The notes: a model not told the origin generated them from the letters alone. A stretch of 64,000 bases of DNA from Schistocephalus solidus (GCA_017591395.1 WEDG01002838.1:1-64000); one strand, 5' to 3'. Positions 32,027-43,993 are shown, counted from the first letter of the stretch. Translations and numbers: made by a program.

Positions 32027-34350
32027 CTGCATTAACAGTAAGGAAACAAAATAAGCGTCCCCTCTAACTTTATGCGGGAATGCAAATGTTTTGCGGCTGT
32101 AAAAAGTGGCCTAATAAATGCGAAAATTGTGACAGTCAAAAGAGTGGTTAATCTGAATGCTTTTATTGAAGCACAGAGAAGTAGACGTGGAAGTATAATT
32201 GCAGAAACTTCCGAGTGAAAAAAGACCGAGAAGGTATCGACAAACTGACTTAGCTAGAAAACAAGTCATGATGGTGGCATAACTATTAGCCCAGGACAGG
32301 GAAGGCAGCCAAAATGATATTTCAGTCTGGGAAGGTACAACGGCGGGGGGTCGGTGAAAATGAACGAAAAGGTCCATCAAAAAGGTGCACTAAAGGACTG
32401 AGGTGAAAAGGGCTCAACGAGCTCCCCTGGTTATAACCACTCTCATAGGATATCAGATGGAACGGCTGCGCCTCTCTCTCTCTCTCTGCCTCTCCCTTCC
32501 TCATTCTACTTTCGAATGTTATGTGGCGAGTCAATATGAATGCAAATCTGCCCCAGTAGTGACCAAGCAACAGACGCCTAACATGATGACATCCTGCCTA
32601 ATATAGATGTGCCTCGCAAATATGACTGTTCAATAGCCACGACGAAGACGCTCAAGCATATTCTAAAGTATGACCATAGAGAGGACCTCCTAGGAAGAAG
32701 CTTGGGGGCGGATATTGGCTGAATAGTAAATGAATCTGACAGAGTTAAACTGTTAATGAGTCTAGTGACAACAAGATGGTGGCAGTTGGACAGAGGCTTT
32801 TATCGATGTCCAGGAAGCACTGCTAACTAGAAAAATCTCTTAACAGGTGGAGTCAACCCCTCAGTTGTCGCAAATTTAAATGAGAAAAGGCCGTTGACAA
32901 GAATACGTCAGTATTAACCACTATGGAAATTCAAAACGGCACTTAAAGCATGATTCCGTTCAACATAAATCGAAACTGTCCAGTGCTAAAGACTTCAGAT
33001 CACAAGGTACTCAGCCCTGAAATTCAGGCGTTTCTGCGAAATGGGAAACAACCTTGTTCCCAATATCTTGAGTGGCCTTTTTAGTACTATGTTTACAACG
33101 GCTAATCAGTCTCCAGGTGTCGGATATGCAGTCATCGTTTTTTTAGTGTTTTTCACAGGCACACGTACCCAGTCAATGAAGTTGATTATTCCTTATAAGC
33201 AAACGACCACAAGAAAGACTGTGTTGATAAATTGAACGAAAATTCCGGTTCGTTCTGTCATGCTGTATTTTCCCTCCCGCGCTGACATAAATCCAATCCG
33301 CATTCGTTGATAAATGTTCACCGATCACAAACAGAACTCACTCGTTCCGCTCTGATTTGAGGCGCACGACCGAGCCCCGCCAGCAGCCGCACAGCGGCTA
33401 GTAGTAGAATAGGCAGATGAATATTGCCAGCAAGATCCATCTGCATAAATCCAACCGTCGTCTAAAATACCTGTTCCCTCGGAGGCAGTGTCAGCAAATC
33501 TTTACCTAGCGGGTCCAATACACCTCGGACGCATGTACACGCGTCTTAAATGTGAAGAAAAATTGTAGAGCTGGAGGTAGCACAGAAATTCGGGTCAATG
33601 GCTGAATGCTAGCCTCTAAATCAGACGTCAACTTCTATTTTCCAAGGGAGACTCACTTAAATTGTTCATCTAATAGGCTGGTTTAGTGACACCCCGCCCA
33701 TATGGAGTTCGCAGACATCTACTTTATGTCCACACATACCATGAAATTAAAGTTCACGTAACCAGTGGCTCGATATCGTTAATGTTTAGGCGCTGCCCGA
33801 AGAAACGCAATGTTTCGAAGGGCCAGCAGCTAATGCAACTAATCTGGTTTGCACATTCTCTCAAAAATTTGGTGTAGACAAGGTTACTGCTTGAACGTAA
33901 TTGTCAAACGAGTTGGTAAGGGAGTACCAAATAACAGAAAAATACACGCTCGATAAAAAGCGAGTATGAGGTTCTATTCACTAAGTTTCATGTCTTTCGA
34001 GCTCTTTCAGCATGGTAGTTTTGAGAAAATGTCACCCCAATTACATCGCCCAGCCGCGGTGCAACTGACTAAGAATCTTTATGCACGATACTTGCTCGGT
34101 ACCTCGTATTGCTGTCCACATGCCTGATCTAGCCGGCGTCGGTGGTGCCGTAAAATGTACAGGCGAAGATCTGCGGTGGCGCATAAGAAGAGCTCGGCAC
34201 AAAAATTCGAAGGTTAAATAGCGGTCTTGCTGGCCTGTATCGAGTTAGGTTTTGAGTCGATTTCTTCCACATCCTCACTTAAAATGCGGCATTTGATGAG
34301 GAGCAGCAGCAGTGAAGTCTTCAGAAACGCAGATTTGGTCCTCCGTATTT
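32027..34350. other. No recognised gene
   Basis: Expected to hold the first exon of V-ATPase E on the minus strand, which I could not find. CT-rich stretch at 32470-32505. The repeat T copy lies at 33340-33460. Confidence 0.4.
33340..33460 (+). repeat. Unclassified repeat T, second copy
   Basis: See the copy at 28520-28660: shared cagcagccgca, cggctagta and aggcaga-gaa words in the same order. Confidence 0.4.
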
Positions 34351-34503
34351 GTTATGTTTCGAAAACAGAAGACTGGTTCTAAGCAGGACGTGTACTGAGG
34401 ATGGGAAATAGTACAAGTGAGGAGGCTTTGGGACACGGCGGGGTATATGACAAGGCGAGAATGTACTAGGCCGAAGGGTGACCAAGCAGATCAAAGGTCA
34501 ACT
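34351..34503 (-). repeat. Gypsy 3' LTR (partial)
   Basis: Aligns with 37619-37772 and the solo LTR at 10686. Similarity stops at about 34503, so the U3 side is lost or deleted. Confidence 0.75.
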
Positions 34504-35109
34504 GGATGATGAGAAACAGACCTCAGCTGACGGCGTTTTAGTTGGTGTAGGCAGTATATATTCCGTCCTCGGGACGCCAGAATCAACATCAAGGGTTGCT
34601 GGCAGTTCGAACTTCCTTAATTCCCCACCGTATGGCCTTGGAATGGCCCCAAAATTTCGATGTGTACCCTCTTCCAGTGCGATTCAGGCCAGGCCCAAGG
34701 CTTCAGAGGCACCTTCGATAAAGTCTTTTGTGTTATTGGACACAGCTGCGGGCGAGAGCTTTCATCCTCATCGTACAAGGATGAGCATTATGCAGGTCTT
34801 TAGGTATGGTCTGTCGGCCTTGTAGTGGCACGACTACACGACTGGCCCATAGTACGCATCCATCTTATGGACTCAACTCGTTGTGACAGCTGTATAACGG
34901 CTGACATTCAAGGAAAGCAGAGGAAGGCTAGCTGGATTGCGGGGATCTTTGTACCCGACTTAAGAGAGGATCTCTTGATGTCCACCGTCTAATTCGTTAA
35001 AATGTTACGGGTGCGTTGACTAAGTTCTGTAAAAGATTCAAAGTCTCTAAAGCAGGTGCTCCGTTAACTCAAGGCGTCAGTCAATACTTTTGCACTACCC
35101 GTAACATAT
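34504..35109. other. Gypsy interior, degraded
   Basis: Position expected for integrase, but no HHCC or DDE motif is recognised on the minus strand. Confidence 0.4.
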
Positions 35110-36380
35110 TTCATTGCATCTGGGTACTCTGAAAGAGTCAGTGCCTATCGTTGTATTCTCAGCGAGGACATTTCTTGTATGCCTCGTAGTTCACCCAACA
35201 ACCCTAAGAGGAGTTTGTGATCAGTGTGAATCTCGAATGGTCGGCCAAAAAGATACAAGTGGAAGCGTTGTATGCCAAACATTATTGCTAAGGCCTCTTT
35301 ATCAAGCTGTAAATAGTTGGTTTCGGCCTGAGACATAGTTCTTGATGCAAAGGCGATCGGCATCTCGGCCCCAGAAGGCATTCGAGGCATGAGAACCGAA
35401 CCAGCGCCGTACGGGGACGCATCGCATTTGAGTATCATAGGCTTTTGGGGTCGTAATGAACCAGGAAAAAGGAGGAAGTAAGGGCCGCCTTTGCCTGTTT
35501 AAAAGCATTTTTCCATTTCCGACCAGTTCCAGCAAGAATTCTTTTCAAGAACGCGACACAGAGGCTTCAGAATTGTAGCCGATTGATTCATAAATCAACT
35601 GAAGTGGGTAACCAGTCCAAGGAATGAACGCAATCGACTAATATTGTTGAGGCGCGGAGCCGCTTCAAGGCTTTGGGTTTATGTTCGAGTGGGTGGAGAC
35701 CAGTTTTATCCACCTTAAATCCGAGGTATTCCACCGAGTCTACAAGGAACGTGCACTTATCGTTCCTGCGTCTTTTAAACGTGCCAGCACTCGGTTTAGA
35801 GTCTCTAGGTGACTATTTGCAGATGAACCGGCAACTAATATATCATCCAGATATGCGCAAACGTGAGATATGTCCATTACGAGGCTATCAATCAAGCGTT
35901 TAAATAAACCGGGAGCAAAATTCAACCTAGATGTTAGTCGTTTGCACCGAAATAAACCCCAGTGCGTATTGATGGTTGTGGCGTCTTTGGATTCGGAATC
36001 TAAGACGACTTGGCTATGAGCATGCTTCAGGTCCGAAGGTGTAAATTGTTGGCTACCGGAGAGATATGCTTACAGATCCTCGATCCATTGGAGAGGGTAA
36101 GGATTCAATTTAGTCGCTAAGCTGATCGTCAGTTTGTAGTCACCACAGATACGCACGGTAACATCAGGTTTAAAAACAGAAACTATTTGGGTCACCTATT
36201 CTGAATAGTGCACGAGTTCGATAATGTCCGCTTGCTATAGGCGATCCAGTTCTTCTTCCACCTTCGGTGCGACTGCATAGGGGACTGACCGAGCTCTGAA
36301 GAACCGGGGCCGCTATTCTGATTGAAACTGGAATTTTGCGGGTGGACCGCGGTAGTGTGTAGTAGAATCGTCATCAAACA
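35110..36380 (-). pseudogene. Gypsy reverse transcriptase and RNase H
   Basis: Minus-strand pieces: VRICGDYKLTI (near 36150), FAPGLFKRLIDSLV and HVCAYLDDILVAGSS (35740-35925; YLDD catalytic box intact), then ILKCDASPYGAGSVL (35390-35438), PIAFASRTMSQAETNY and ALAIMFGIQRFHLYLFGRPF, ending in IHTDHKLLLGLL. The RNase H residues D, E and D are seen at DAS, the Q-x-x-KEALA region and TDH. Frames change at least four times, so no polyprotein can be made. Confidence 0.85.
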
Positions 36381-36780
36381 ATTCCTTATGATTTATCAAC
36401 TGGGAATCTAGAGCCGGGTTAACACCAATCTGATGTACATAGGATAGTACAGAAGGGAAGCATTTTATCCAGTTCCGTCCTATGAGATTTGGTTGTCGGC
36501 TTCCTCTGACATCATAAACCGGCAAATAATGAAGTTCTGCATCATGCTCAATTGTGGCCGTAAAGACTCCTCGAACTTCTACTTTCTGTCCAGTGTAAAT
36601 ATGAAAAGTGGATCGAGACGGAAGGAGGCGGTATTTCGGAATAGACGCCTTATTGATGAGTGTAACAGCTGCGCCAGTGTCGATTTTAAACTTCACGGGA
36701 TGAAGATCTACAAGAAGTGTGGTGAAGGGCGATTGTAGCGGCGTGTCGACTGGAAGCATTTGGAGTATCGTCTCGCCATC
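36313..36780 (-). pseudogene. Gypsy aspartic protease
   Basis: Encodes VDLHPVKFKIDTGAAVTLIN with the DTGA active site, followed by YTGQKVEVRGVFTATIEHD and PNLIGRNWIKCFP, which resembles the second half of retropepsins (LIG..W). Open over 148 codons to 36313, where the frame runs out before RT. Confidence 0.85.
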
Positions 36781-36789
36781 CGCAGCTCA

Positions 36790-37620
36790 ATTCGGGTAGG
36801 TGGCATGCATGTTAGTGTTCGTCCGTCTTTTGGAGAAACACACTTGTTTGATGTGACCGATTTTCTTGCAAAAACAGCAAACAGTCTTCTGGTGGCTATA
36901 TTCTAACCAACGGACAGGATGCTGACCACAATGGTAGCAGGATGGTAGTTACTTTGAAGGAGCGGATGGTTGCTGCTTAGATGAGAACCCGGTAGTTTTC
37001 ACCGGAGAAACAGCCAAATCAGGTTCCAAGGATGATATCACTCCAGCGTTTGAGTGATTCAACTGCTGAAGGTTTTTGCCGTGCGCGTTCCTAATGACTA
37101 GCGATATTACAGGCCTTCTCCCATGACAAATCCTCTTCTCTGATAAGAGATTTTCCCGCGCTTTTTCATCGCGCAAACTAACGATCAACTGCTGAACAAA
37201 TATTGCCTGAAGTTGCTCGAAGTTGCCTGCTTTGATCTCTTCATATCTGCAGTGCTGGATGGCGACAGTCAGTCACCAATGCATTGACTGGATTCCGAAC
37301 GCATTTGACAAAACCGATAGCGACTCAGAAAGACGTTCTCTTTTCAACCCCACGCGGCCTCAACCTTTCTGAATGCTGTTTGTAGATCAGTAACCCCTTG
37401 AAACTTAAGGGCGTCGAAGTAACGTTATCCCAACTTTCCGGTATTACTTCGGAGGAGATTCAATTTATTGTCTAGTGTAATCGAGGGCGACAACATCGAA
37501 ATCAGTTCAATATAATTCTCAAATGTTTTTCCCATTGAGGGTTTTAGAGCGTTATTCGACCAGAATGGGAACGGTGTAGGCAGTGATGTAGCCATCTTCA
37601 TCACACTGCGTCGCCAATGT
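36790..37620 (-). pseudogene. Gypsy gag, C-terminal region with zinc knuckle
   Basis: CFCKKIGHIKQVC near 36860 fits C-x2-C-x4-H-x4-C, the nucleic-acid-binding knuckle. Upstream on the minus strand, gag pieces (for example IVSLRDEKARENLLSEK at 37130-37188) are interrupted by stops. A possible gag start (ATGGCTACATCACTG) lies near 37597, just inside the primer binding site. Confidence 0.65.
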
Positions 37621-37960
37621 TATGGTTCCAAAACAGAAGACTGACTGTAAGCAGCACGTGTACTGAGGACGAACAACAGCGCAAGTAAGGAGCCTTGGGG
37701 ACATGGTGGGGTGTATGACAAGGCGGAAATGTCATAGGCTGAAGGGATGCCAATCGGGTCAAAGGTCAACTGGCCCCGCTTACACGACCTTGCAAGTTGC
37801 TTTGTCGTGCAGCCGTGGCGTGATGTCTAGATAGTGTGGGCAACAGACACTGCAGTATTTATGTATAAGCCGTCCGAGATAATACACACTGCGATTATCC
37901 ATAGATCAAAGGTAACAGAACTTTACTTAAACAGAATGGCGACAGGAGGTTACCTTATCA
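37619..37960 (-). repeat. Gypsy 5' LTR (outer end approximate)
   Basis: Inner edge at TGTTATGG. The first 154 bp align with the 3' LTR. The rest continues in weaker match to the solo LTR at 10686 (cactgcag word). The outer border is not defined. Confidence 0.65.
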
Positions 37961-39268
37961 AACGGTTATAGTTATAGGTATCCGAACTCGCGGAGTTTTG
38001 TGTCGAGTTTACGCCTTGTGCATAGCAATTATTTTTAAAGGTGAGCGCCTAGTTGTATTATTCGTCACATGAATTCACGATGAGGGGAATAAAACGTTGC
38101 AGCGAATTTGATAAAGTGGGTGGCGATCGGCTGTTAACAGACATGGCTGGTTGGCAACAAATTCAGGGAATAGAGCACAATCCTATCGAACGAATACTTC
38201 TAGGAAATGCATATTTTCTGAGCTAGCGTGCCACATCTCGCATGCGTAGTGAAGGATTATCTTGCTGGAGTCGCTTACGTCCACCGTCTAGCCCTCAGAC
38301 CCGGGCTGGTTCCAGATTGGGCATAACAATATGTCACTTTGACAGTATGAAAACTTGCGGGATTAGTAAGTGATATAGTTATGAGTTAGTAACTCATGGA
38401 ATAGGTTTACCGGTGCGTTTATAGCCGTCGCATGGTCTTTTAACGGGAAACACGTTCACTTTTGTGCGGGCAGAGTGAGCCAAACAAAGCAAGAACTTTT
38501 TGAGCTTTAAACGAGACGTTCAAGTCCAAGAAGGCGGCCGACATCGTGCATATATTGCATTCACGTACAGTCTCCTTTGTTTTATAATGTGCGAAAAAGT
38601 TATTCCCTTTCAGAGCGTTCGACTGTGCTCATGTGAAGCAAGGAGATAGCCCACGCGGTCCGTCTGTTATATCCTCTGATGCTTTGGATGTTCCTGTGAC
38701 AAGACTTTTCAGACCAACTATGTGTTATATCCTCAAGGGTTTAACTTCTATTCTTCCCCTGACCTGATTAATCAGTCGTTGATCAGCAAACTCCTAAGGA
38801 TTATTTTTGCTCTCATACACAAAGATACTCGCAGAAAATTAATTTGAAATAAATCTACTCCTTTATTTTAGGGAATTCGATAAATCTTTCTCTCTATCTC
38901 CATTGTACTTGTATGATTTTGGTCCTAACGTGTACAATTCACCCAAAAACGTTGCCTGTGTATTGCCCTGAAAAATATAACCTAACTGCCCGCACTCACG
39001 GCAATATAAGAGTACCAACATCTTGCAGAATGTCCGCGAAAAATGGATGATGAGAGTTTGTAGTGGCAAGAAGGCCACGCACAATTATATCCTAATCTCG
39101 TCGTGAAGGTCCTTGATAATGTTTACGAGCAACTTTGTTGTTTGGGTAAAAGACATACGCAGTTGTCAGTTGTTCGTACGCTGATTGGAGGAGGCGATAA
39201 ACCGGACAAAATCGAGACCACAATGAGGCGCCTGGCGGCACAAGTAATCTAGAGAGGCATGTGCTTCA

Positions 39269-39304
39269 ACATTGCTGCAGCGATCTAGATCGCTGCAGCA
39301 ATGT
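39269..39304. repeat. Perfect 36-bp palindrome without spacer
   Basis: Half site acattgctgcagcgatct followed directly by its exact reverse complement. Symmetry stops at the next base on each side. Contains two PstI-like ctgcag cores and a central agatct-like agatct/tctaga overlap. Confidence 0.95.
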
Positions 39305-40013
39305 CAGGGTCCCAAAAGATCAGGAAAGAGATACTGCATTAGTTAAACCGCAACTAAGTAGGTAGACGTTGAGCAGAGAGATAGGTCGACCGAAAAAGTC
39401 CTTCTTAGGCCAAAAATGCATGAGGACCGCCAAAAATAACAACGCTGAAAACACTCATTCGGATGTTTAATGCAGGGTGTGAAAAGAACCGCAAACGTTC
39501 TTACCCTTGCAAAAACATAAATTTCGAATATGAATCACGCAACAATAGTGATAAAAGCAAAATATTAAAACGTAAGGACAACCTGCTTTTGAACATCGGT
39601 ATCATTCAAAGACATGATTAGGCGACGAAAACGTTGGGCAAAGATAAGATAGGCAAACGTTCAACGGGGTTCTTCGATTTTAGTGAAGTAAAACAACAAC
39701 CAATTCGATTTGGGTAATACTGATTCCTAAACGCCTCAGTTATATTTCATCAATTTGGGGTATTTTACAAAATTATTGAATTTATTATGATGGTGTGCCC
39801 TTCATAAGGATACGTAATAACATCACACCCAAGTTAAGCATTAAGACGACCAAAAACTTTCGATTTCTTTGAACATCCTTTCTCGAATTTCAACCTATCA
39901 AATATTTTCTAAGAGAACTCGGTGTTGTTCGCCATTGGAGGCCTATTTGAATTCAGAAGATATTGTAGCTAGAGGATTGGCTCTGTCTGCTGCCTTCGTA
40001 CATATCAGTTAAT

Positions 40014-40110
40014 CCTCCTCCTCTCCCCCCTCGACCTGTTCCTCCTCCTCCTACTCTTACTTCTCCTCCTCCACCTCATCCCCATCCTCATACTCATTCT
40101 CCACCTCCTT
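40014..40110. repeat. Pyrimidine-rich CTC/CCT tract
   Basis: Imperfect tcctcc repeats over about 95 bp on the + strand. Confidence 0.8.
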
Positions 40111-40859
40111 TTGATCCGAAGAAATTTGGCTCAGTGATACCCTTATCTTCTATTTATCCCCTTCCATCAAGTCACATCCTAACATCTTTACCTGCCTCTA
40201 GATCGTCAGCTGAATTATCTTTCCTTTCTTAATATGTCGGTGATGTCGTCAAAATCACTAAGAACGATATTTTTTCCGCTTCAACACTTTTCTCTGCAAT
40301 TTTTTGCTAAATCACCTGAAACAGACGTAAGAACATTGTGATATTTAGTGACATTTAATATTTTCATGTCTCTCTGTTCCCGATCCTCGGTTCCATTTTT
40401 GACGGAAAGATGCCTTCGCTCACTTCTCGAAAATGAGAAAAACTTGAGCCGTTTATCAATTCGGTTACTACTGAGTCATATGACCAACATAAGAGAAGTT
40501 CAAACTTTCTTTAAAAAACGTCCAGTGAGTAAAATCCACCTGGACGTCGCATTTACTTTCCTTGATTCATGCGGCTTTAACTTTAAATAAATAAATAGGT
40601 TTATTGATTGGAAACTTCTTGGGTGCCGTCAACCCCTTAGAACACAGGAAAAAAACTAAAACACTCCTTTTTTCCCAAACCACTTGAATTTTATTTGATT
40701 CTATGCTTAAATAGCAGTGTTTGAAATGAGGAGATTGTTTTAAGTAAAAAAGTCAAATAATCAAAATGGTTGTCTTCTCGTAGAAAAAAACACACTGACA
40801 CTGGTCAAACGTTTTTTGGCGATTGAAGTCGACATTATTTTCTACAAGCATGAGCACTC

Positions 40860-41695
40860 AGCTCAATTATAATAGGACTGGAAAGATGAAGGTCCAATGG
40901 CTAGGCACATCTCCAAATAAGGGACGGACAATTAGTTTTAGTGAAAAGAGCATTTCTTTGGCCGAAGGCAGTCACTCTGACATCCAAACTAACCCGTTTC
41001 CGAAACCGAAAATGTGCCCGCTTAAAATATTCGTCCTAAATGCAAGATCTCTGCTTAATAAGATGCCTTTGCTCCAGATTCTGGTTTTCATCCACTGCCG
41101 TGAAATTGTAATAGTTACAGAGACATGGGCAACACCCTGTGTATCTGACTCCCAACTCTCTATTCTAGGCTACGCTTACATTCGAAATGATCGACACAAG
41201 GGCCATGGTGGATGAAGCGAGATCTTTTTTAAGCAATCACTTACATTTTTTGCCGTTGGAATATCAATAAATTTAATGCGGTAGAAGAGAGATGCTGGTT
41301 CCGAGTTATTCTAAAAGATAACTAATCTTTACTCGTTGGCTGTGTCTATCACCCCCCCCCCCCAACGCAGGCGAGGATTACGATCTTTGTCACACGCAGG
41401 CATTTCACGCCGCAGCTGAATTAAATATAAAGTACTGCTTGACTGTAGATGACTTCAATCTTCCTGAATTTCATTGGTTTACACCTTCCGGTCCTGCAAA
41501 GTTCGAAGACTTACTTGAGGCCACAGGTATCGGCATGTAGGACCAGGTAGTTGATTTTCCCAACCGAGGATAAAACATAATCGATATTATTTTCTGTAGA
41601 GGTTGTTAGCCATTGTCAGTGTCACCTTTAGACCAATTTGGGAGTTCTGACCATGCCATAGTTCATTCTACACTTGAAGCGCGTTGTTTGAAATT
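40860..41695 (+). pseudogene. LINE-A copy A1, endonuclease fragment
   Basis: Begins in the end of ORF1 and continues into ORF2: KIFVLNARSLLNKM, HCREIVIVTETWATPC (APE-type endonuclease motifs), then, in shifted frames, DFNLPEFHW and SSDHAIVHS. It is about 80-85 percent similar by eye to 43130-43910. A run of 14 C at about 41350 replaces the six of copy A2. It ends at the 5' end of copy A2. Confidence 0.8.
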
Positions 41696-41987
41696 GGTTT
41701 CGAATTTCAAGTACCTCGAGCCTACGAGTTTTTAGTCTCTACCTCAGTGTAGAAGACACGGTGCTGGAAAATTATTAAAGAATTCTCTTTATATTCCTCT
41801 GAATTTGTAAATTGCGACTTGGACCCTCGGTCTTTGCGGCTTTCTGAAACTCACGCCGGCTGCGTGCTCCTTGCATCTGCTCTCAATCACGGAAGGGGCT
41901 CAAACCAAAGGCTTAGTCCTTATATTTTCATATATCTATTGTTGAATATCCTTACTGACTCTCTGTTAATTTTGTGGCAATTCTAAC

Positions 41988-42761
41988 ATGCAAAACTCAA
42001 GTTCCATAAGTTTATTGTCACAAACAATTGGTCCACGACCTAGTTTCTTGGGACCGTCTATCGGCACCTCTACCCACTCGGCCAAATTGGCAGGGGATCT
42101 TGCTAAGAAATTTAATGGACAAGCAGAAAACAATTGCAACTATCGTTATTCTGCTATTTGTTCACCTCCCGCTAAACGACGTAAAATTTCAGTAAGCTTA
42201 ACTAATGTAGCTTACGAAGACGAAACATGTATGGGGTGTTTCAACCTCCAGCAGAAACTCTCGGGGATGGAGCAAGAAATAAGCAATCTAAGACAAGAAA
42301 TAGATAACTTAAAAAAATCTATATCTTGCCCAACTGCTAAAAAAGGTCATGTGCGTAATAAACCTAGCGCAAAGCAAAATTCGTATTCATATATAGCTTC
42401 TTCAAGCTTACATAAAAGTCACATTAAACATATCGCGATAGCTGGACCCGGTAAACCAGAGGAATCTTCGCTACTTCCGAAGGGAGCCCTATCTAGTCCT
42501 TGCGCCACTCCAGCAGTACTTAGTTCGGGTAGCATCAGCATTAATCTGGCTTTACCGCCCATCGCTACATCACTCGTTGACGTTGCACCAACATGCGATG
42601 TTGAAGAGGTTGGCGAGTTCGTTAAGCCAAAGAAGAAAAGGTCTAAGAAGAACAAGTCGTGCAGAGATTTGGCTCTAGCCTGCCCAACACCCAGTTCATG
42701 CGGACCTACCAGGCCAAGTGAATTGGTTACCAGTACTCACTCAGCTGAAAGATCTGAGTAA
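41988..42761 (+). CDS. LINE-A ORF1, N-terminal part
   Basis: 257 codons. A Ser/Thr-rich start is followed by VAYEDETCMGCFNLQQKL with a CxxC pair, then a predicted coiled coil (MEQEISNLRQEIDNLKKS), a linker, and a Lys-rich stretch (KPKKKRSKKNKS). The stop at 42759 separates it by 15 bp from the next frame. In copy A4 the two parts are in one frame, so the stop here is probably a mutation. ORF1 proteins of LINEs bind the RNA and form trimers through the coiled coil. Confidence 0.7.
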   Translation: MQNSSSISLLSQTIGPRPSFLGPSIGTSTHSAKLAGDLAKKFNGQAENNCNYRYSAICSPPAKRRKISVSLTNVAYEDETCMGCFNLQQKLSGMEQEISNLRQEIDNLKKSISCPTAKKGHVRNKPSAKQNSYSYIASSSLHKSHIKHIAIAGPGKPEESSLLPKGALSSPCATPAVLSSGSISINLALPPIATSLVDVAPTCDVEEVGEFVKPKKKRSKKNKSCRDLALACPTPSSCGPTRPSELVTSTHSAERSE

Positions 42762-42776
42762 CAAACAGGCCCTGGT

Positions 42777-43235
42777 TTGAGTCGAAAACATAATGTAGTC
42801 ATTAAAGGGGTCCCGGAGTCAGCTTCAAGTATTCCAAAGGAGCGTGTCAAACATGACTGGGATCTCCTTCAATTGTATGCAAAAACGATGCTAACGGACG
42901 GTGAGTCCATCCACATTCTCAAGCCATATGGAATAGGGAAAGCTCTGTCCGCACCCGAATCAAATTCTCGACCAAGACCTTTTAATATCATCTTGGAAAA
43001 CGAAGCACAGGCACAGCTCCTGCTACAGAGAAAAGCAACCCTACGGGGCCTGCATTCTGAAGTTTTTTTTCAACCGGAATACGGACTGAAGGAGCGACTA
43101 AAAATGAGACAGTTAATAATAGAACTGGAAACACGAAGGACCAATGGCGAGGCACATCTCCAAATAAGAAACGGACAAATTGTTCAACTGAAAAGAACAT
43201 TTCTTTGGCCGAAGGCATTCACTCTGACAGCCTAA
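42777..43235 (+). CDS. LINE-A ORF1, C-terminal part (L1-like RNA-binding domain)
   Basis: Contains RKHNVVIKGVPESASS, RPRPFNIILENEAQAQLLL and FFQPEYGLKERLKMRQLIIE with LETRRTNGEAHLQIRNGQIV. The N-VVIKGVPE, ER...R.L..EL and G....I..G.IV pattern resembles the RRM and C-terminal domain of LINE ORF1 proteins. Open to the end and overlapping ORF2 by about 30 bp. Confidence 0.7.
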   Translation: MSRKHNVVIKGVPESASSIPKERVKHDWDLLQLYAKTMLTDGESIHILKPYGIGKALSAPESNSRPRPFNIILENEAQAQLLLQRKATLRGLHSEVFFQPEYGLKERLKMRQLIIELETRRTNGEAHLQIRNGQIVQLKRTFLWPKAFTLTA

Positions 43236-43993
43236 CTGTCCCTTCTCAGAAAACCAAAAAAACGTGCGCGCTTAAATTATTCGTTTTAAATGCCAGATCT
43301 CTGCTTAATAAGATGCCATTGCTCCAGACTCTGGTTTACATCCACTGCCCCGACATTGTAATAGTTACAGAGACTTGGGCAACACCCTGTGTATCCAACT
43401 CTGAACTCAATATTCAAGGGTACGATCGACACGAGGGCCGTGGCGGAGGAAGCTGCATCTATATTAAGCAGCCACTTACCTTTCTGCCGTTGGATGATCG
43501 ACAATTTACCGCGGTAGAAGAGATTTGTTGGCTCCGAGTAGTTCTTAAAGATAACTACTCTTTACTCGTCGGTTGTGTCTATCGCCCCCCAAACGCAAGC
43601 AGGGATTACGATCTCCGTCTCTCACAGGCATTTCATGCCACAGTTGACCTAAATATGAAGTACTGCTTGATTGCAGGTGACTTCAATCTCCCTGAAGTTC
43701 ATTGGTTTCCACCTTCCGGTCCAGCAAAGTTCGAAAACTTGCTTGAGGCCATAGATACTGGCATGTGGGATCAGGTAGTTGATTTTCCCACCCGAGGATC
43801 AAACATACTTGATTTTATCTTCTGCAGAGGTTGTCAGCCATTTTCAGTTTCACCTTTAGACCCACTCTGGAGTTCAGACCATGCTATAGTTGTTTCTTCA
43901 CTAGAAATAGAGGCTGATGAAACGTTTTTCAAAAATATAGCTTTTCCACGATTTCCAATCAGCAAAATATGGGGAATTACTAACAGATCTTAA
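43205..43993 (+). CDS. LINE-A ORF2, AP-type endonuclease domain
   Basis: 262 codons with a full set of APE motifs: LFVLNARSLLNKM, IVIVTETWATPCV (catalytic Glu), GGSCIYIK, LLVGCVYRPPNAS, CLIAGDFNLPEVHW, FPTRGSNILDFIF and SSDHAIVVSSLE (terminal His). The enzyme nicks target DNA to prime reverse transcription. The frame stops after the domain at 43993, before the RT, so the polyprotein is truncated. Confidence 0.85.
   Translation: MAEGIHSDSLTVPSQKTKKTCALKLFVLNARSLLNKMPLLQTLVYIHCPDIVIVTETWATPCVSNSELNIQGYDRHEGRGGGSCIYIKQPLTFLPLDDRQFTAVEEICWLRVVLKDNYSLLVGCVYRPPNASRDYDLRLSQAFHATVDLNMKYCLIAGDFNLPEVHWFPPSGPAKFENLLEAIDTGMWDQVVDFPTRGSNILDFIFCRGCQPFSVSPLDPLWSSDHAIVVSSLEIEADETFFKNIAFPRFPISKIWGITNRS

Larger units (their letters stand above)
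34351..37960 (-). mobile_element. Gypsy (Ty3) LTR retrotransposon, decayed
   Basis: Two matching LTR parts in the same direction: 34351-34503 and 37619-37772 (both start TGTTATG-TTC and share aacagaagactg, cgtgtactgagga and atcaaaggtcaactgg). Between them on the minus strand come, in order, gag end with zinc knuckle, protease, RT and RNase H. Directly inside the 5' LTR the minus strand reads ttggcgacgcag, a plausible primer binding site. The integrase is not recognisable between 34510 and 35100, so this copy has lost its 3' part. Confidence 0.85.
37961..40859. other. No recognised gene
   Basis: AT-rich intergenic sequence. Contains a 36-bp palindrome (39269-39304) and a pyrimidine-rich tract (40014-40110). 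No coding region is supported. Confidence 0.4.
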
